NCBI GenBank assembly: GCA_009684525.1
Contig: WKKR01000001.1
Span: 1,178,001 to 1,242,000, forward strand
Origin: Geobacter sp.
GTDB lineage: Bacteria > Desulfobacterota > Desulfuromonadia > Geobacterales > DSM-12255
Length of the DNA: 64,000 bases
Direction: 5' to 3'
Shown here piece by piece: positions 1-8,856 of this stretch (positions within the stretch are counted from its first letter, which is position 1; the number at the start of each line of letters is the position of its first letter). Made by a program: the position numbers and the translations under genes. The notes under the pieces are model-generated. The model had not been told where the DNA came from and ran no database searches. It worked only from the letters and a program-made list of their open reading frames with translations.

Positions 1-1620
1 GGCACCCCGCTTCAGGGAGTTCTGGTCCATGCCGGAGGTCGGATCGCCTGCCGTCACGAACTTCTCGTAGTAGAGCGGGCCGGTGCCGGCCGGGTTGCCA
101 CCCCCCACCACCCCTTCGATGGCCATGATGCTCGCGTTGTACACGGTCGGCCCCATGGTTGCCGGGAAGCCGATGGACGGGATGAACGAGAACGACTTGG
201 AAGGATCGGGAGTATAGGTCGGTGGCAGATAGCCGAGCAGACCGAAGATATCGTACTTGGTCACGGTCGGCGATGTGGCATAGGGGCCGAGCTGCCAGTC
301 CCAGGTCATGCCGAACGGTGCGTTGAAGTCGAAGGCGGGCATTTCGACGCCGGTAAACGGCGACATGGGGCTAGCCGTATAGATCATCGGCGCAGACGAG
401 AGGAAGTCGCGCATCATGTCGGGGATATCCTTGAGTCCCGACGGAGCGTGGCAGTTCTTGCAGTTGTTGATGTCCGGCTTCGCCTTGATGTTGTCAAGCG
501 CGGCGCCATTCAGGGACACCAGCTCCACCTTGCCTGTCTGAGCCGTAGAATACGTGGTAAAGGAGACGTTCTGGGCATTGTACCCCTGATAGGTCGGGCT
601 CAGGCTGTTGGTGTCCATGATGCCAGAACCTGCCATGGCGGACATGAAGTGCATGCCGCTGTAGGTCATGACCGAAGCCATCAGGTTGTTGTACCCCTTG
701 GAGTGACAGAAGAGGCAGTCCATCTCCTTGACGTTCGGCATCATCAGCTGACCGTCCTGGATGCCATTGCCCCAGGCTGCCTGACCCCAGCCAAAGGGGG
801 CCTTGAAGGCACCATCGGCAGGATTCATGTTGTTGAAATAGGGGAAACTCCAGGGCGCCTGCTTCAGGACGTGATTCGGGGCGCCGGTGATCTGGTCGTA
901 CTGATCCTGCACATAGAAAAGGTACGGATCGAAAACGCCCGCCATCTGCTCGCCGCCTGCCTGCTGGATGGATGCCAGCGAACTGAAGCGCTGGCCGTTG
1001 CGGTCCTTCTCCACGAAGCCGCCACCGACGTGGCAGGAACCACAGGCAATGGAAAGATCCCATGCTGCGAGGTCCACTGCTCCTTGGAATGATGCTGCAT
1101 CATACGTTTTCTGCTGAATACCCGGGGTTGCTGCATTTTGATCCATGAGGTTCGCCACCTGGCGAAGCGATGGGCTTCACCATTTGCCGACCATGGCACC
1201 CGACTGCGTCCATGGCTTTGCTTTGGTGGAATCGAACTGTCCGTCCGAGCTGAAGTAGGTAACCTTGTCCGACATCAGGGTGCCGGCCTTGTTGTCAACG
1301 AACTGGTTCCTTCCCTGGGCAGAGTGGAAGGCATGGTCGGAGATGCTGTTGTAATCGTGGCAGGCAGAGGTCTGATTGCCTGCCTGGTCGTAGGCCGGGG
1401 TGCCGCAGCTCTGTTTTGGGCTGTAAGGCATCCCCTTCTTGGTGACCGGATTGACCATGACCGGCATCTTGTTGTTGGGCATGCCGAACTGGGCCCCGAC
1501 CTCTTCGAATGTATAGAGCTGCACTGGTGCGTGGGCAGCCAGGGCAACGCTTGCCCCTATGGCCAGCCCGGCGGCTGCTGCCGTGGCCATGAGAAGCTGT
1601 TGCTTGCGCTTCCTTTTCAT
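1..1620 (-). CDS. Selenocysteine-containing multiheme c-type cytochrome (3' end outside window)
   Basis: A secreted multiheme cytochrome, probably periplasmic or outer-membrane associated and acting in electron transfer. The start at 1620 follows a GGAGG-type ribosome site and gives a basic, hydrophobic signal peptide (residues 1-29). The frame runs from 1620 to the window edge with a single stop, TGA at 1177-1179 (codon 148); all 392 codons after it stay open in the same frame. Past the TGA there are three CXXCH haem sites (CGSCH, CLFCH, CKNCH). Before it is a CX14CH motif, a spacing known from OmcZ-type cytochromes. A hairpin sits 10 nt after the TGA, and the context W-U-S-P-S-x-R-Q-x-A is shared with the paralogue at 2087-5506. 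I therefore read the TGA as selenocysteine. A nonsense mutation is unlikely because the paralogue has it at the same site. The C-terminus is not visible. Confidence 0.88.
1149..1179 (-). promoter_or_regulatory. Sec UGA codon with bacterial SECIS-like hairpin (cytochrome A)
   Basis: Reading the minus strand, TGA (1179-1177) is followed by 10 nt and then a perfect 6-bp stem TTCGCC/GGCGAA with the tetraloop AGGT (1166-1151). The E. coli fdhF SECIS has its upper stem 11 nt after the UGA and an AGGU-containing apical loop, so placement and loop both agree with a SelB-binding element. The second cytochrome has the same geometry with a compensating change in the outer base pair. Confidence 0.8.
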
Positions 1621-1685
1621 TGAATCCTCCGTAAAGTGTGCTTGAAAGCTGCGCGTTTCGTTGGCGCGCTTTCAGGTCCTGGTGT

Positions 1686-1716
1686 GGCCGAACCGGTATT
1701 GGGGTACCGTCCGGCC
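1686..1716 (-). promoter_or_regulatory. Leader hairpin with CCCCAA loop
   Basis: In the 5' leader of cytochrome A the minus strand folds as GGCCG...CGGTA-CCCCAA-TACCG...CGGCC. The leader of the second Sec cytochrome (5601-5628) carries the same CCCCAA hexaloop closed by CGTA/TACG. Both leaders also have GCAGGCTCTC near the predicted transcription start. The function is unknown; it could be an RNA switch, a protein-binding leader or a DNA operator half-site. Confidence 0.45.
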
Positions 1717-1756
1717 CTGCTGTCTGCAGCCTTTGCGAGAGCCTGCCGGACATACA

Positions 1757-1771
1757 GCAATTCAAATACCA
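1757..1771 (-). promoter_or_regulatory. Sigma-54 promoter for cytochrome A
   Basis: The minus strand reads TGGTAT-N5-TTGC, giving the GG and GC dinucleotides with the required 10-nt gap of a -24/-12 promoter. It lies about 140 bp before the start codon and 170-200 bp downstream of the paired palindromes at 1936-1974. Confidence 0.6.
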
Positions 1772-1935
1772 GTATATATAACAATTACGATTCAACCTCT
1801 GCACCCGTCAGGACAGTCGGCACATTTACGCAATATATTCAACGTATTACCCTGCATGAACGGACATCGGTCATGAATAATTTTCATGTCGGCGACTGAA
1901 ACAGAGGGGCGCAGCCGCTCGGCCACGTCGTTGAG

Positions 1936-1974
1936 GTGGGGGATAACTCCCGCCAATGGGGCATATCACCCCAT
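1936..1974. promoter_or_regulatory. Paired enhancer-like palindromes (GGGG-N6/7-CCC)
   Basis: Two imperfect palindromes lie side by side: GGGGG-ATAACT-CCC at 1938-1951 and GGGG-CATATCA-CCCC at 1958-1972. Equivalent pairs precede the cytochrome genes starting at 5506 and 13826. Their position upstream of a sigma-54 promoter suggests binding by an NtrC-type activator, most simply the one encoded at 15636-17138. Confidence 0.6.
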
Positions 1975-2017
1975 GAGCGAAATCGATGGACAGCCCGCCA
2001 GACGCAACCAGCGGACG

Positions 2018-2046
2018 AAAAAAGCCCGGGGATTGCTCCCCGGGCT
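2018..2046 (-). terminator. Rho-independent terminator after cytochrome B
   Basis: On the minus strand a 9-bp stem AGCCCGGGG/CCCCGGGCT with a 6-nt loop is followed by a run of six T. It ends the transcript of the gene at 2087-5506. Confidence 0.9.
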
Positions 2047-2086
2047 ATCACAGGTCATCTGCATCATGTTTTCGACGGTGGTCGGT

Positions 2087-5000
2087 CTAGGGGAAGGTCA
2101 CCGTCACATTGAACTGCTCCACTATCGTCGTGCCGTTGATCACCTTCACCAGCATCGTGTAGCTCTTGCCGGATACGGCACTGTAGTACTTGTGGCTCAG
2201 GTTGTAGCTGGCAGTGGCCGTGGTGTAGCTGTTCGTCCCGCCGTCGCCCCAGGTCACGTACAGCCTGGTGTGGGCCGGCATGGTGCTGAGCGGGATCGTG
2301 GCCATCTTGGTGGCCGTTACGGCATCCACCGTCCCCACCGTGGTGAGGCCGGCCGCAGGGGCCGGGGCCACGACCTTGATGGTCTGGCTGTCGGTCCGCA
2401 CTTCGTTGGTGTTGTTGTTCTTCACCGTCAGGTTCAGGGTGTAGGTCCCCAGCTTGGTGAAGGTACGGTTTACGTTCTGACCTACCTGGTTCTCGCTAGA
2501 GGTTACGTCGGTGGAACCCCAGGTGTAGGTGTAGTTGCCGGCAACGGCCGGGTTCGTGTTGGCAGCAGTGGCAGCGAGGGCATAGGCGGTCCCCTGGGTC
2601 AGGGTCACCTCGGCAGGGTTTGCTGTCACGCCGGTGGAGCCGATAGTGTTGATCTCGGCCGTCGGTACTGCGCCGATGGCGTCGAGGTAGGCCACGTAAT
2701 CGCTGCGCCCGTTGAATGTGCCGTTGGCGCGGACAATGGGAGCGGCTACGTACTGGACTCCGCCGAAACCGAATGGCCCGACGTCGCACTGTTTGCTCAG
2801 TCTGATCTTGTAGCCGGACTTTGCAGTAATCTGCAGGGCATCGTTGGTACCATCGGCATTGGAGTCGATGGCAACCAGGTTGAACTCGAAGCCGGTGCAG
2901 AATGCCGAGCCGAGGTTGGCGATGATCTCGTCGACGGTGGTAATCTGGTCGCTGGAGATCTGCTTGGTGCGGCTGACCACCGTGGTGCCGTTGTCAGCCG
3001 TGGTGTCGATCTTCATCAGCCAGCCGAGGGTGGAGGTTGCGCCCGCCTTGGCAGCCACACCACCGGGAGCCGAGCAATAGAAGGGGCTGGTCGGTCCGGA
3101 GCAGGCAGCCGGGCGTACTGCGCCGGTGATCGGCTGAGTATTGTCGCTCCAGGCCGTGTTGAGAGCCTTGAAGGTCGCTTCGTACAGCATCTCGCTCCGG
3201 TCGATGTTGCGGATGGTGGCGTTGGCGTTGACCGGTGTGGTTGTGTAGGGGTTGTCCACCGTGAAGAGGACCACCGGCATGGAACGGTCACCCTTCTTGT
3301 TCACGACGTTCGGGTGGCTGTCGGTCGGGTCGGAGAGGCCATTCACCTTGGTGAAGGAGGCCATCTGAGCCGAGCTGTAGGTGAACTTCCCTTCCATGTT
3401 GCCTGCGATCGGGTAGGTGCCGTTGTAGAAACCGGCATTGGGCGCGTGGCACTCCTGGCATCCCTTGGCGCCCCAAGCCTCAGTCTTGGGAGCGATGTTG
3501 TGGCTCGATTTGAAGGGGACCATCAGGCCGGAAAGCTTGGGCAGGAACACCTTGCTGTTGGTCGGATCGTCGATGTTCAGCTGGGTCTTGATGCCGGTAT
3601 CGCTGCCGCCGGTGCCGAGGCCGTTCCCCTTGAGGGCATTGATATGGGTGGTGATCTCAGCCGGGGTGACAAGACCGTCCTTCATAATGGCTTCGAGACC
3701 ACTGGCGATGTTGATGTTGTTGACATGGGTCTGCAACAGGGCATCCATGCCGGCGGTGCGGCCGTCGTTGTTGGCATCGAGCCCTGCGGAGAGGCCGTTC
3801 ACGTCGCGCCAGAACATAGAGGTGAGCAGGTTGGCGGAAGAGAGCTTGCCGCCGAGCCAGTGGAGGCCGACGCCGTTTTCCATGTCGCGTGCCACTTCCA
3901 CCTGGTCGTGCAGGGCTAGACGTCCCTCTTCGTCGGCACCGGTACCGTCGACAAAGGCGCCGCCGGTGAAGCCGGATTTCCTGACGTGGCAGGCAGAGCA
4001 GTCCATGAGCTCCACGTGGCTCTTGGCATTGCCGGCTGCGTCAAAGGCGATCTGATCGGTGAGGCCTCTGAGCTGGTGGGCCACAACCGGGTTCGGCGCA
4101 TTGTAGGTGTTGTAGGTCGGCGTGGTTGCCGGTGCATGGCAGTCTACACACTCCTTGAATTGCGCCCTGTCCAGTTTGTTCCACATGGCGTCGAACGGCG
4201 ATGCGCCGCCCTTGGCGGGATCGCACAGGCCAAGCGTGGTGCTGGAGGAAAGGCCGCTGGTGCCAACCGTCGGGCTGGCGGCGTCCTTGCGTTCGTGGCA
4301 CCCCATGCAGCCGATGCCGAAATGGACTTCCTTGCCGGCAATCCACATGTCGCCCCGCTTCTTCCAGTCCACGTTGTACTCGGACTGGTGGCAGGCGTTG
4401 CAGTTTTCCGCCTTGGGGACCGCATTCATCTTGTCGGCCAGGTTCATGACCAGGTTGCCGTCGGCATCGGTGGTCACCTGTGCCGGATCGTAAACGACCT
4501 GGACACCGCTCACCGCAGAGGTGGCAAGACCGGCGCCGATGGCGCGGGACGCATCGAACTCGCCCTTGCGGATCGCCTCTTTGCGCTTGCTCCAGTCATA
4601 GCCGTCGAAATGGCAGACCAGGCAGTCCATCTCCATGACGCCGGTCTGGCTAAAGTCGTTCACTGCCACGTCACCGCGCTTGGCCGGATCGGGGTTGAAG
4701 ATATCGATGAAGGCGGTGACAGCGTTGAGAACGGAACCGAAGATGGTGCTGGCGTTTCTCAGGGAGGTCCGCTTGGCCGGATCATAGGCCACACCGGCGC
4801 TGTAGTCGGTTGAAGGTATCGTGTTGTTCACGTACTCCATCATGCCGCCGCCGACATGGCATTCGCCGCAGTCACGCATCTGGCCGGCTATGGAGTTGTC
4901 TACCTTTGCCTTGTAGTTCGCCGTTGAGCCGAAATTGAAGTACTCGAAGGCGCCATTGGTGTTCTTGGCACCGGTGAGCGAGTTGGTGTAACCGAAGAGG

Positions 5001-5506
5001 TTGTCGATGAATTTTGCATTGGTTGCATCGTAGGTGGTTGCTGCACCATCATTGAATATTCTCGCCAACTGGCGAGCAGAGGGCGGTCACCACGAGCCAA
5101 CGTGGCCGGGGCTCTGCACCCAGTTTTTTCCCTGCGGTCCGGCACCGGCGCGCCAGGCGTCGGAATCGGGGTTGGCGGGGTTCCAGCCGCGGACCTCGTT
5201 GGCACCGAGCTGGGCATGGTAGGAATGCCGCTCAATATCGTCATAACTGAACTTCAGGGAACCGCTGGCAGTCGCGTCACCGTGGCAGCCGGTGGTGCCG
5301 GCAGGGCCGAAACAGGTGTTCTTGATGCTGAAGGCATTGACCGCGTCAGTTGCCTTGATGGCAACGCCGTCGGCATTCTTCAGTACGATGTTCTCATGAG
5401 CCTGGTTGTACAAAGCAAAGGCTGTCCCCGTGGCACCCAATACGAATGCGGCGGTGGAGAGAGCAGCCGTCTTTGACAGGGCTCGCCGTGTCAATCGTCT
5501 CTTCAT
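2087..5506 (-). CDS. Selenocysteine-containing multiheme c-type cytochrome with PKD-like domains
   Basis: A secreted cytochrome of 1139 residues when TGA 5087-5089 (codon 140) is read as selenocysteine; the frame before and after it is continuous. The signal peptide is residues 1-31 and starts with an arginine-rich segment. Seven CXXCH sites follow the Sec (CGECH, CLVCH, CNACH, CMGCH, CVDCH, CSACH, CQECH), and a CX8CH motif precedes it. Roughly residues 980-1060 and 1070-1135 look like PKD/Ig-type beta domains, suggesting an exported protein that docks on other surface components. Shared segments with the gene at 1-1620 (W-U-x-P-S, CGxCHVGGG, MDCLxCH) make the two paralogues. It has its own sigma-54-type promoter, leader hairpin and terminator, so it is probably monocistronic. 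The number of haems actually attached is uncertain because of the odd first motif. Confidence 0.9.
5061..5089 (-). promoter_or_regulatory. Sec UGA codon with bacterial SECIS-like hairpin (cytochrome B)
   Basis: On the minus strand TGA (5089-5087) is followed by 10 nt and a 6-bp stem CTCGCC/GGCGAG with loop AGTT. Compared with the hairpin at 1149-1179, the outer pair changes from T-A to C-G with pairing kept, which is one covariation. Loop and distance are otherwise conserved. Confidence 0.78.
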
Positions 5507-5600
5507 GATAGAAAACTCCTCGTTTGTTGAAAGTTTCCCCAGTGGTCAGCCGGGCAGCGCCCGGTGCTGCGGCTGGGGCTTTTGTTGCCGGGGATCGGCG

Positions 5601-5628
5601 GCACGTCCCGTATTGGGGTACGAAACGC
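5601..5628 (-). promoter_or_regulatory. Leader hairpin with CCCCAA loop
   Basis: The minus strand has CGTA-CCCCAA-TACG with a weaker outer helix. It is the counterpart of the hairpin at 1686-1716 and lies about 40-50 nt after a GCAGGCTCTC segment (5669-5660), which is also shared by the two leaders. Confidence 0.42.
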
Positions 5629-5679
5629 GGTCCCTGTCCCCGTTCCTGCCGTTGGTGAAGAGAGCCTGCAGACGCTATA

Positions 5680-5694
5680 GCACCAGCTGTGCCG
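5680..5694 (-). promoter_or_regulatory. Sigma-54 promoter for cytochrome B
   Basis: The minus strand reads CGGCAC-N5-GTGC: GG and GC separated by 10 nt and a good GGCAC -24 element. The paired palindromes at 5824-5873 lie 130-180 bp upstream. Confidence 0.58.
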
Positions 5695-5823
5695 CAGCGC
5701 ACAGTCTCATGAGGAATTGCCGTACAGAGAGCGTAACTAGCGATAATGTGCCATTAATTTTTTTCATTGCAGGAAGGATCGGGACCTGCGCACAGAGCGG
5801 CTCTGCGGTGCTGCAGACCGGAT

Positions 5824-5873
5824 AGGGAGATTTCCCCCAGGTCGACAGACCGATGTTGGGGTATTTACCCCAG
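5824..5873. promoter_or_regulatory. Paired enhancer-like palindromes (GGGG-N6-CCCC)
   Basis: GGG-AGATTT-CCC at 5825-5836 and GGGG-TATTTA-CCCC at 5858-5871 are 33 bp apart, about three helical turns. Same arrangement as at 1936-1974 and 14099-14144. Confidence 0.62.
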
Positions 5874-5894
5874 ACAGACCAGAGCCACGAAAAT

Positions 5895-5924
5895 GAAAAA
5901 ACCCGGAAGGTTTTTTTCCGGGTT
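5895..5924 (-). terminator. Rho-independent terminator after the 12-heme cytochrome
   Basis: Minus-strand stem AACCCGGAA/TTCCGGGTT with a 7-nt loop, followed by T-rich sequence. It ends the conduit operon. Confidence 0.88.
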
Positions 5925-5971
5925 CGAGGTCGCCTGCCAGGCCGGGGAGTGGCACCCGCATGGCATCCTGC

Positions 5972-7711
5972 TCAATAGGTTTTCGGATTGACCTGATGGC
6001 AGCTGACCGTGCAGCTGCGGATCGTGCCGTCATAGCTGCCGGTGACGACAAAACGCCGGTCGAAATTGATCAGCCGGCCGTTGGCCTGCGGCGTGGCACC
6101 CAGGGCGAGCGGCACACCGTGGGGGTCGTGGCAGACCGAGCAGGGGACCTGGTGCGTGACCAGGTGGGACTGGTGCAGCGGGAAGGCGGAACGGGACGGG
6201 TCGAGCAGTACGTCCTGGTCGTGACAGCGGAAACAGAGGGCGTAATTGCTCTCGGCATAGGCAAGCGGATAGGTGTCCTGCTCATAGCGGTCCATCAAAA
6301 GATGGGGGTAGGCAGAGCCATGAGGGCCGGAAGGGCCGCTGCCGCCGACCTTGCTGCTGGTGTTGCTGTTGTGGCAATCGGTGCAATAGATGAGGCTCTG
6401 GGTCGAAAGGGAGCGGGCCGGGACAAAGCCGGCAATGGCGCCCCGCAGGCTCGGCACGCTCAGCCCCTTGCCAAGCGCCTTCACCGGATGGAACGACGGG
6501 TTTTCCTGGGCGAAGCGCTGCGTCTCGTCGCCGGTCTGGATCTGCCGCGGCACCACTGCCGGGGTAAAGGAGTTCTCGGCGTGGCACTTGGCGCAGACGT
6601 CATACTCGTTCACGGCCATGGTTTTCAGGCCGTCGGCATCCTTGGCAATGGCAACCTCCGCCAGCCTCCCGTTGATCAGCGGCGGCGCACTGAGCGGCAT
6701 GGTCTCGTGCCGCGTGAGGCACGGATTGTGACAGTCGACGCACTCCACATGCGGGGAATTGGCCTTGAAATCGAGCGGGTTTTCATTGGCGTCGTGCCGG
6801 CCGCTCAGGATGAACTGGCCGGTAACGTGAGCCTTGCCGTTGGAAAAGGTCGAACGGATGTCCTTCCCCTGTTCTGCCTGGATGCCGCTGCCGTTATGAC
6901 AGTTGAGCAGGCAGGTATCCTGGTCGCTCATGCCGCGCAGAAGCCTGAACGGCTGGTCGGCGCGATGCACCACATGGCAGTTGCCGCAGGGGTCGCCCGG
7001 CAGGTAGTGGGCTGCCACGGTCAGGCCCGCCCGGTTGTGACAGCCGGTGCAGAGCGCCGATCGGTTGTTGTTGTCCAGGACCAGGAACATGCCCGACTGG
7101 TCCGGTTTGTCGGCCGGGGGGAAACGGTCCCGGTGCGGATCGTGGCAGGCGGTACACTCCAGCCTGCCGTTCTCCAGGGCGATCTCCTGCGGCAACTCCC
7201 ATGGCTGGCGCAGCCCGCCGGCAGCGGTAATGGCGCTGGCATAGGGAAAGGAGATGGGATGGTCGTCGGACAGGTCGGTGGAGAGGTTGGAGCGCCGGTC
7301 GAGGGTGAGCGCGGGAAGCCCGGTGATGAGCTTGCCGCCGGTCAGCATGCCGGGGGCAATGGTGCCGTCGTGGCAGGAGAGGCAGAGCCGGGAGGCGCCG
7401 GTCGGCTGCCCCGGCTTGGAGGTGGCCTTGAGGGTCGACGAGACATAGGGGGTGTAGGCAGCAGTGGAAAGATCGCGGCTCCAGAGCGGCGTTATGGTGC
7501 TGGCATGGTGTGGGGCATGGCAGAAGATGCAGACCCGCTCTTCGCTGGTCGCCCGGGTGACCCCCACCTGGCCGGGACCGCTCACCGAAAGATTGTGCCG
7601 GTTGTGGGCATCGGCAACGCTGAGCGTGGGCGCCTGCGCAGATGCCGAAGACCAGGAGGAGAATAGGACAACAAGGGTTACCAGCGCTCTTTTACAGCCG
7701 TTCAGGGCCAT
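5972..7711 (-). CDS. Multiheme c-type cytochrome, about 12 haems
   Basis: A secreted cytochrome of 579 residues. I start it at 7711, where a GAGG ribosome site precedes ATG and a signal peptide (residues 1-26, ending in ASA) follows; the frame is open further upstream but overlaps the preceding gene. There are ten CXXCH sites plus two CX3CH variants (CLLNCH near residue 270 and CTVSCH close to the C-terminus), so up to twelve haems. Many sites are followed by PH, as in doubled-CXXCH families. It is the last gene of a run that also encodes a beta-barrel and a lipid-anchored pentaheme cytochrome, which suggests it is the periplasmic or surface wire of a porin-cytochrome complex. Its side of the membrane cannot be told from sequence. 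Confidence 0.87.
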   Translation of the reverse strand: MALNGCKRALVTLVVLFSSWSSASAQAPTLSVADAHNRHNLSVSGPGQVGVTRATSEERVCIFCHAPHHASTITPLWSRDLSTAAYTPYVSSTLKATSKPGQPTGASRLCLSCHDGTIAPGMLTGGKLITGLPALTLDRRSNLSTDLSDDHPISFPYASAITAAGGLRQPWELPQEIALENGRLECTACHDPHRDRFPPADKPDQSGMFLVLDNNNRSALCTGCHNRAGLTVAAHYLPGDPCGNCHVVHRADQPFRLLRGMSDQDTCLLNCHNGSGIQAEQGKDIRSTFSNGKAHVTGQFILSGRHDANENPLDFKANSPHVECVDCHNPCLTRHETMPLSAPPLINGRLAEVAIAKDADGLKTMAVNEYDVCAKCHAENSFTPAVVPRQIQTGDETQRFAQENPSFHPVKALGKGLSVPSLRGAIAGFVPARSLSTQSLIYCTDCHNSNTSSKVGGSGPSGPHGSAYPHLLMDRYEQDTYPLAYAESNYALCFRCHDQDVLLDPSRSAFPLHQSHLVTHQVPCSVCHDPHGVPLALGATPQANGRLINFDRRFVVTGSYDGTIRSCTVSCHQVNPKTY

Positions 7712-7748
7712 GTACGGAATCCTCGCAACGTTGACGGTCAGCATTGGT

Positions 7749-8831
7749 TCAATCCTGCACATGGGGGTCCCGTGAACCGGGCTGCCCCTTCAGGTATCTG
7801 AAGACCTGAACCCGCTGGTTGTAGGTATCAGCCACATAGATGGTGTCATTGTCGATGAAGATGCCGGACGGCATCCAGAACTGGCCCGGCTCGCTGCCAT
7901 TTTCGCCAAAGGCCAACAGCAGCCTGCCGTTATCGTCGAAAATCTGCACCAGGTCCTGCTGACTGTCGCAGACATAAATATGCCCCTCGCTGTCCAGAGC
8001 AACCCCCTTGGGCCGGGCAAACCGTCCCGCACTGTCGCCCGGTTCGCCAAAGCCGCCTGCTACCGTGCCGTCCGCCGAAAAGATCTGGATCCGACCGTTC
8101 AGGGAATCGGTGACGATGACCCGCCCGGAGTGGTCGATGGCCAGGTCGGTGGGAAAGTTGAACTGGCCGGACCCGCTCCCCCTGCTGCCGAAGCGAAACC
8201 GCTCCATCCCCTGGGAGTCGATGGCAACGACCTGGTGCGCCGCGGTCTCCACAACGTAGAGCAGGCGGTTGACGGGGTTGAAGGCCACCCCGCTCGGCCG
8301 CCTGAACCGATAGGACACAAAGGGGACCAGCGTGCCGTCGGCCGGGGAATAGCGGAAGAGCTGGCCGGTCCCCGAATCCGTGATATAGAGGTTTCCCCGG
8401 TCGTCCTCGGTCACGCCGATCGGCGACAGCAGCTTGACGCTGCCGGCTTCCGGCAGAGGGAGATACTGCCCCTTCTCCAGGTCGACCAGATGAACCTTGG
8501 CAGCGCCGCTGTCCACCAGGACGAAGCGCTTGCCGCTTGCAGCCCATATGCCGTAGGGGCGGAGGAACCGCTCCTCCTGCTCGCCGGCGATGAACCCGAC
8601 CAGCCTCTGCCAGAAACCGGGCTGCACCCCCAGGTCGCGGTGGCTACCGATCTCCCTGACCCACTCGATGCGGGGCTCCAGCGGAGGCGGCGGCCAGACG
8701 ATCCGCTGCTCGGGCGCAGGCCTTGAGACCAACCGCACCGACGAGCAGCCACAGAGCATTGCCAGGAGCAGCAGGAGAAAAGCGATGCCGATGCTGCCGG
8801 CAGGATGGCGGTTGGCGCGATGCAAACGCAT
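7749..8831 (-). CDS. NHL-repeat lipoprotein
   Basis: A 360-residue lipoprotein: hydrophobic signal followed by a lipobox (LAMLCGC, Cys about residue 29). The rest is a series of NHL/beta-propeller blades with recurring G-x-F-x-x-P-x-G-(I/V)-A-(V/L/F)-D and Y-V-(A/C)-D-(S/T) motifs. Such propellers are protein-interaction scaffolds, and an active site is not evident. It sits between the beta-barrel gene and the 12-heme cytochrome gene and resembles the protein at 11619-12899, so each conduit operon encodes two related propellers. The role in electron transfer is inferred from position only. Confidence 0.85.
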   Translation of the reverse strand: MRLHRANRHPAGSIGIAFLLLLLAMLCGCSSVRLVSRPAPEQRIVWPPPPLEPRIEWVREIGSHRDLGVQPGFWQRLVGFIAGEQEERFLRPYGIWAASGKRFVLVDSGAAKVHLVDLEKGQYLPLPEAGSVKLLSPIGVTEDDRGNLYITDSGTGQLFRYSPADGTLVPFVSYRFRRPSGVAFNPVNRLLYVVETAAHQVVAIDSQGMERFRFGSRGSGSGQFNFPTDLAIDHSGRVIVTDSLNGRIQIFSADGTVAGGFGEPGDSAGRFARPKGVALDSEGHIYVCDSQQDLVQIFDDNGRLLLAFGENGSEPGQFWMPSGIFIDNDTIYVADTYNQRVQVFRYLKGQPGSRDPHVQD

Positions 8832-8856
8832 ACGGGTTCCTCTCTGGGTGTGCGGA

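Noticed and set aside
864-1199. Separate open frames in other frames beside the UGA of cytochrome A, which could suggest a frameshift
   Set aside because: Translation straight through the TGA in the same frame gives haem motifs and conserved sequence; the alternative frames are low-complexity R/S/P-rich shadows.
1621-1900. GEMM-type cyclic dinucleotide riboswitch before the cytochromes
   Set aside because: These riboswitches are common before Geobacter cytochrome genes, so I looked for the conserved GGCAAAC and GACGCAAAGC segments in all three long leaders and did not find them together.
1886-3919. Long plus-strand open frame opposite cytochrome B (and similar ones at 5960-7666, 9910-11076 and 14304-15803)
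   Set aside because: GC-rich antisense shadows of real genes. They lack ribosome sites, signal or domain motifs, and the minus-strand products are clear cytochromes or barrels.
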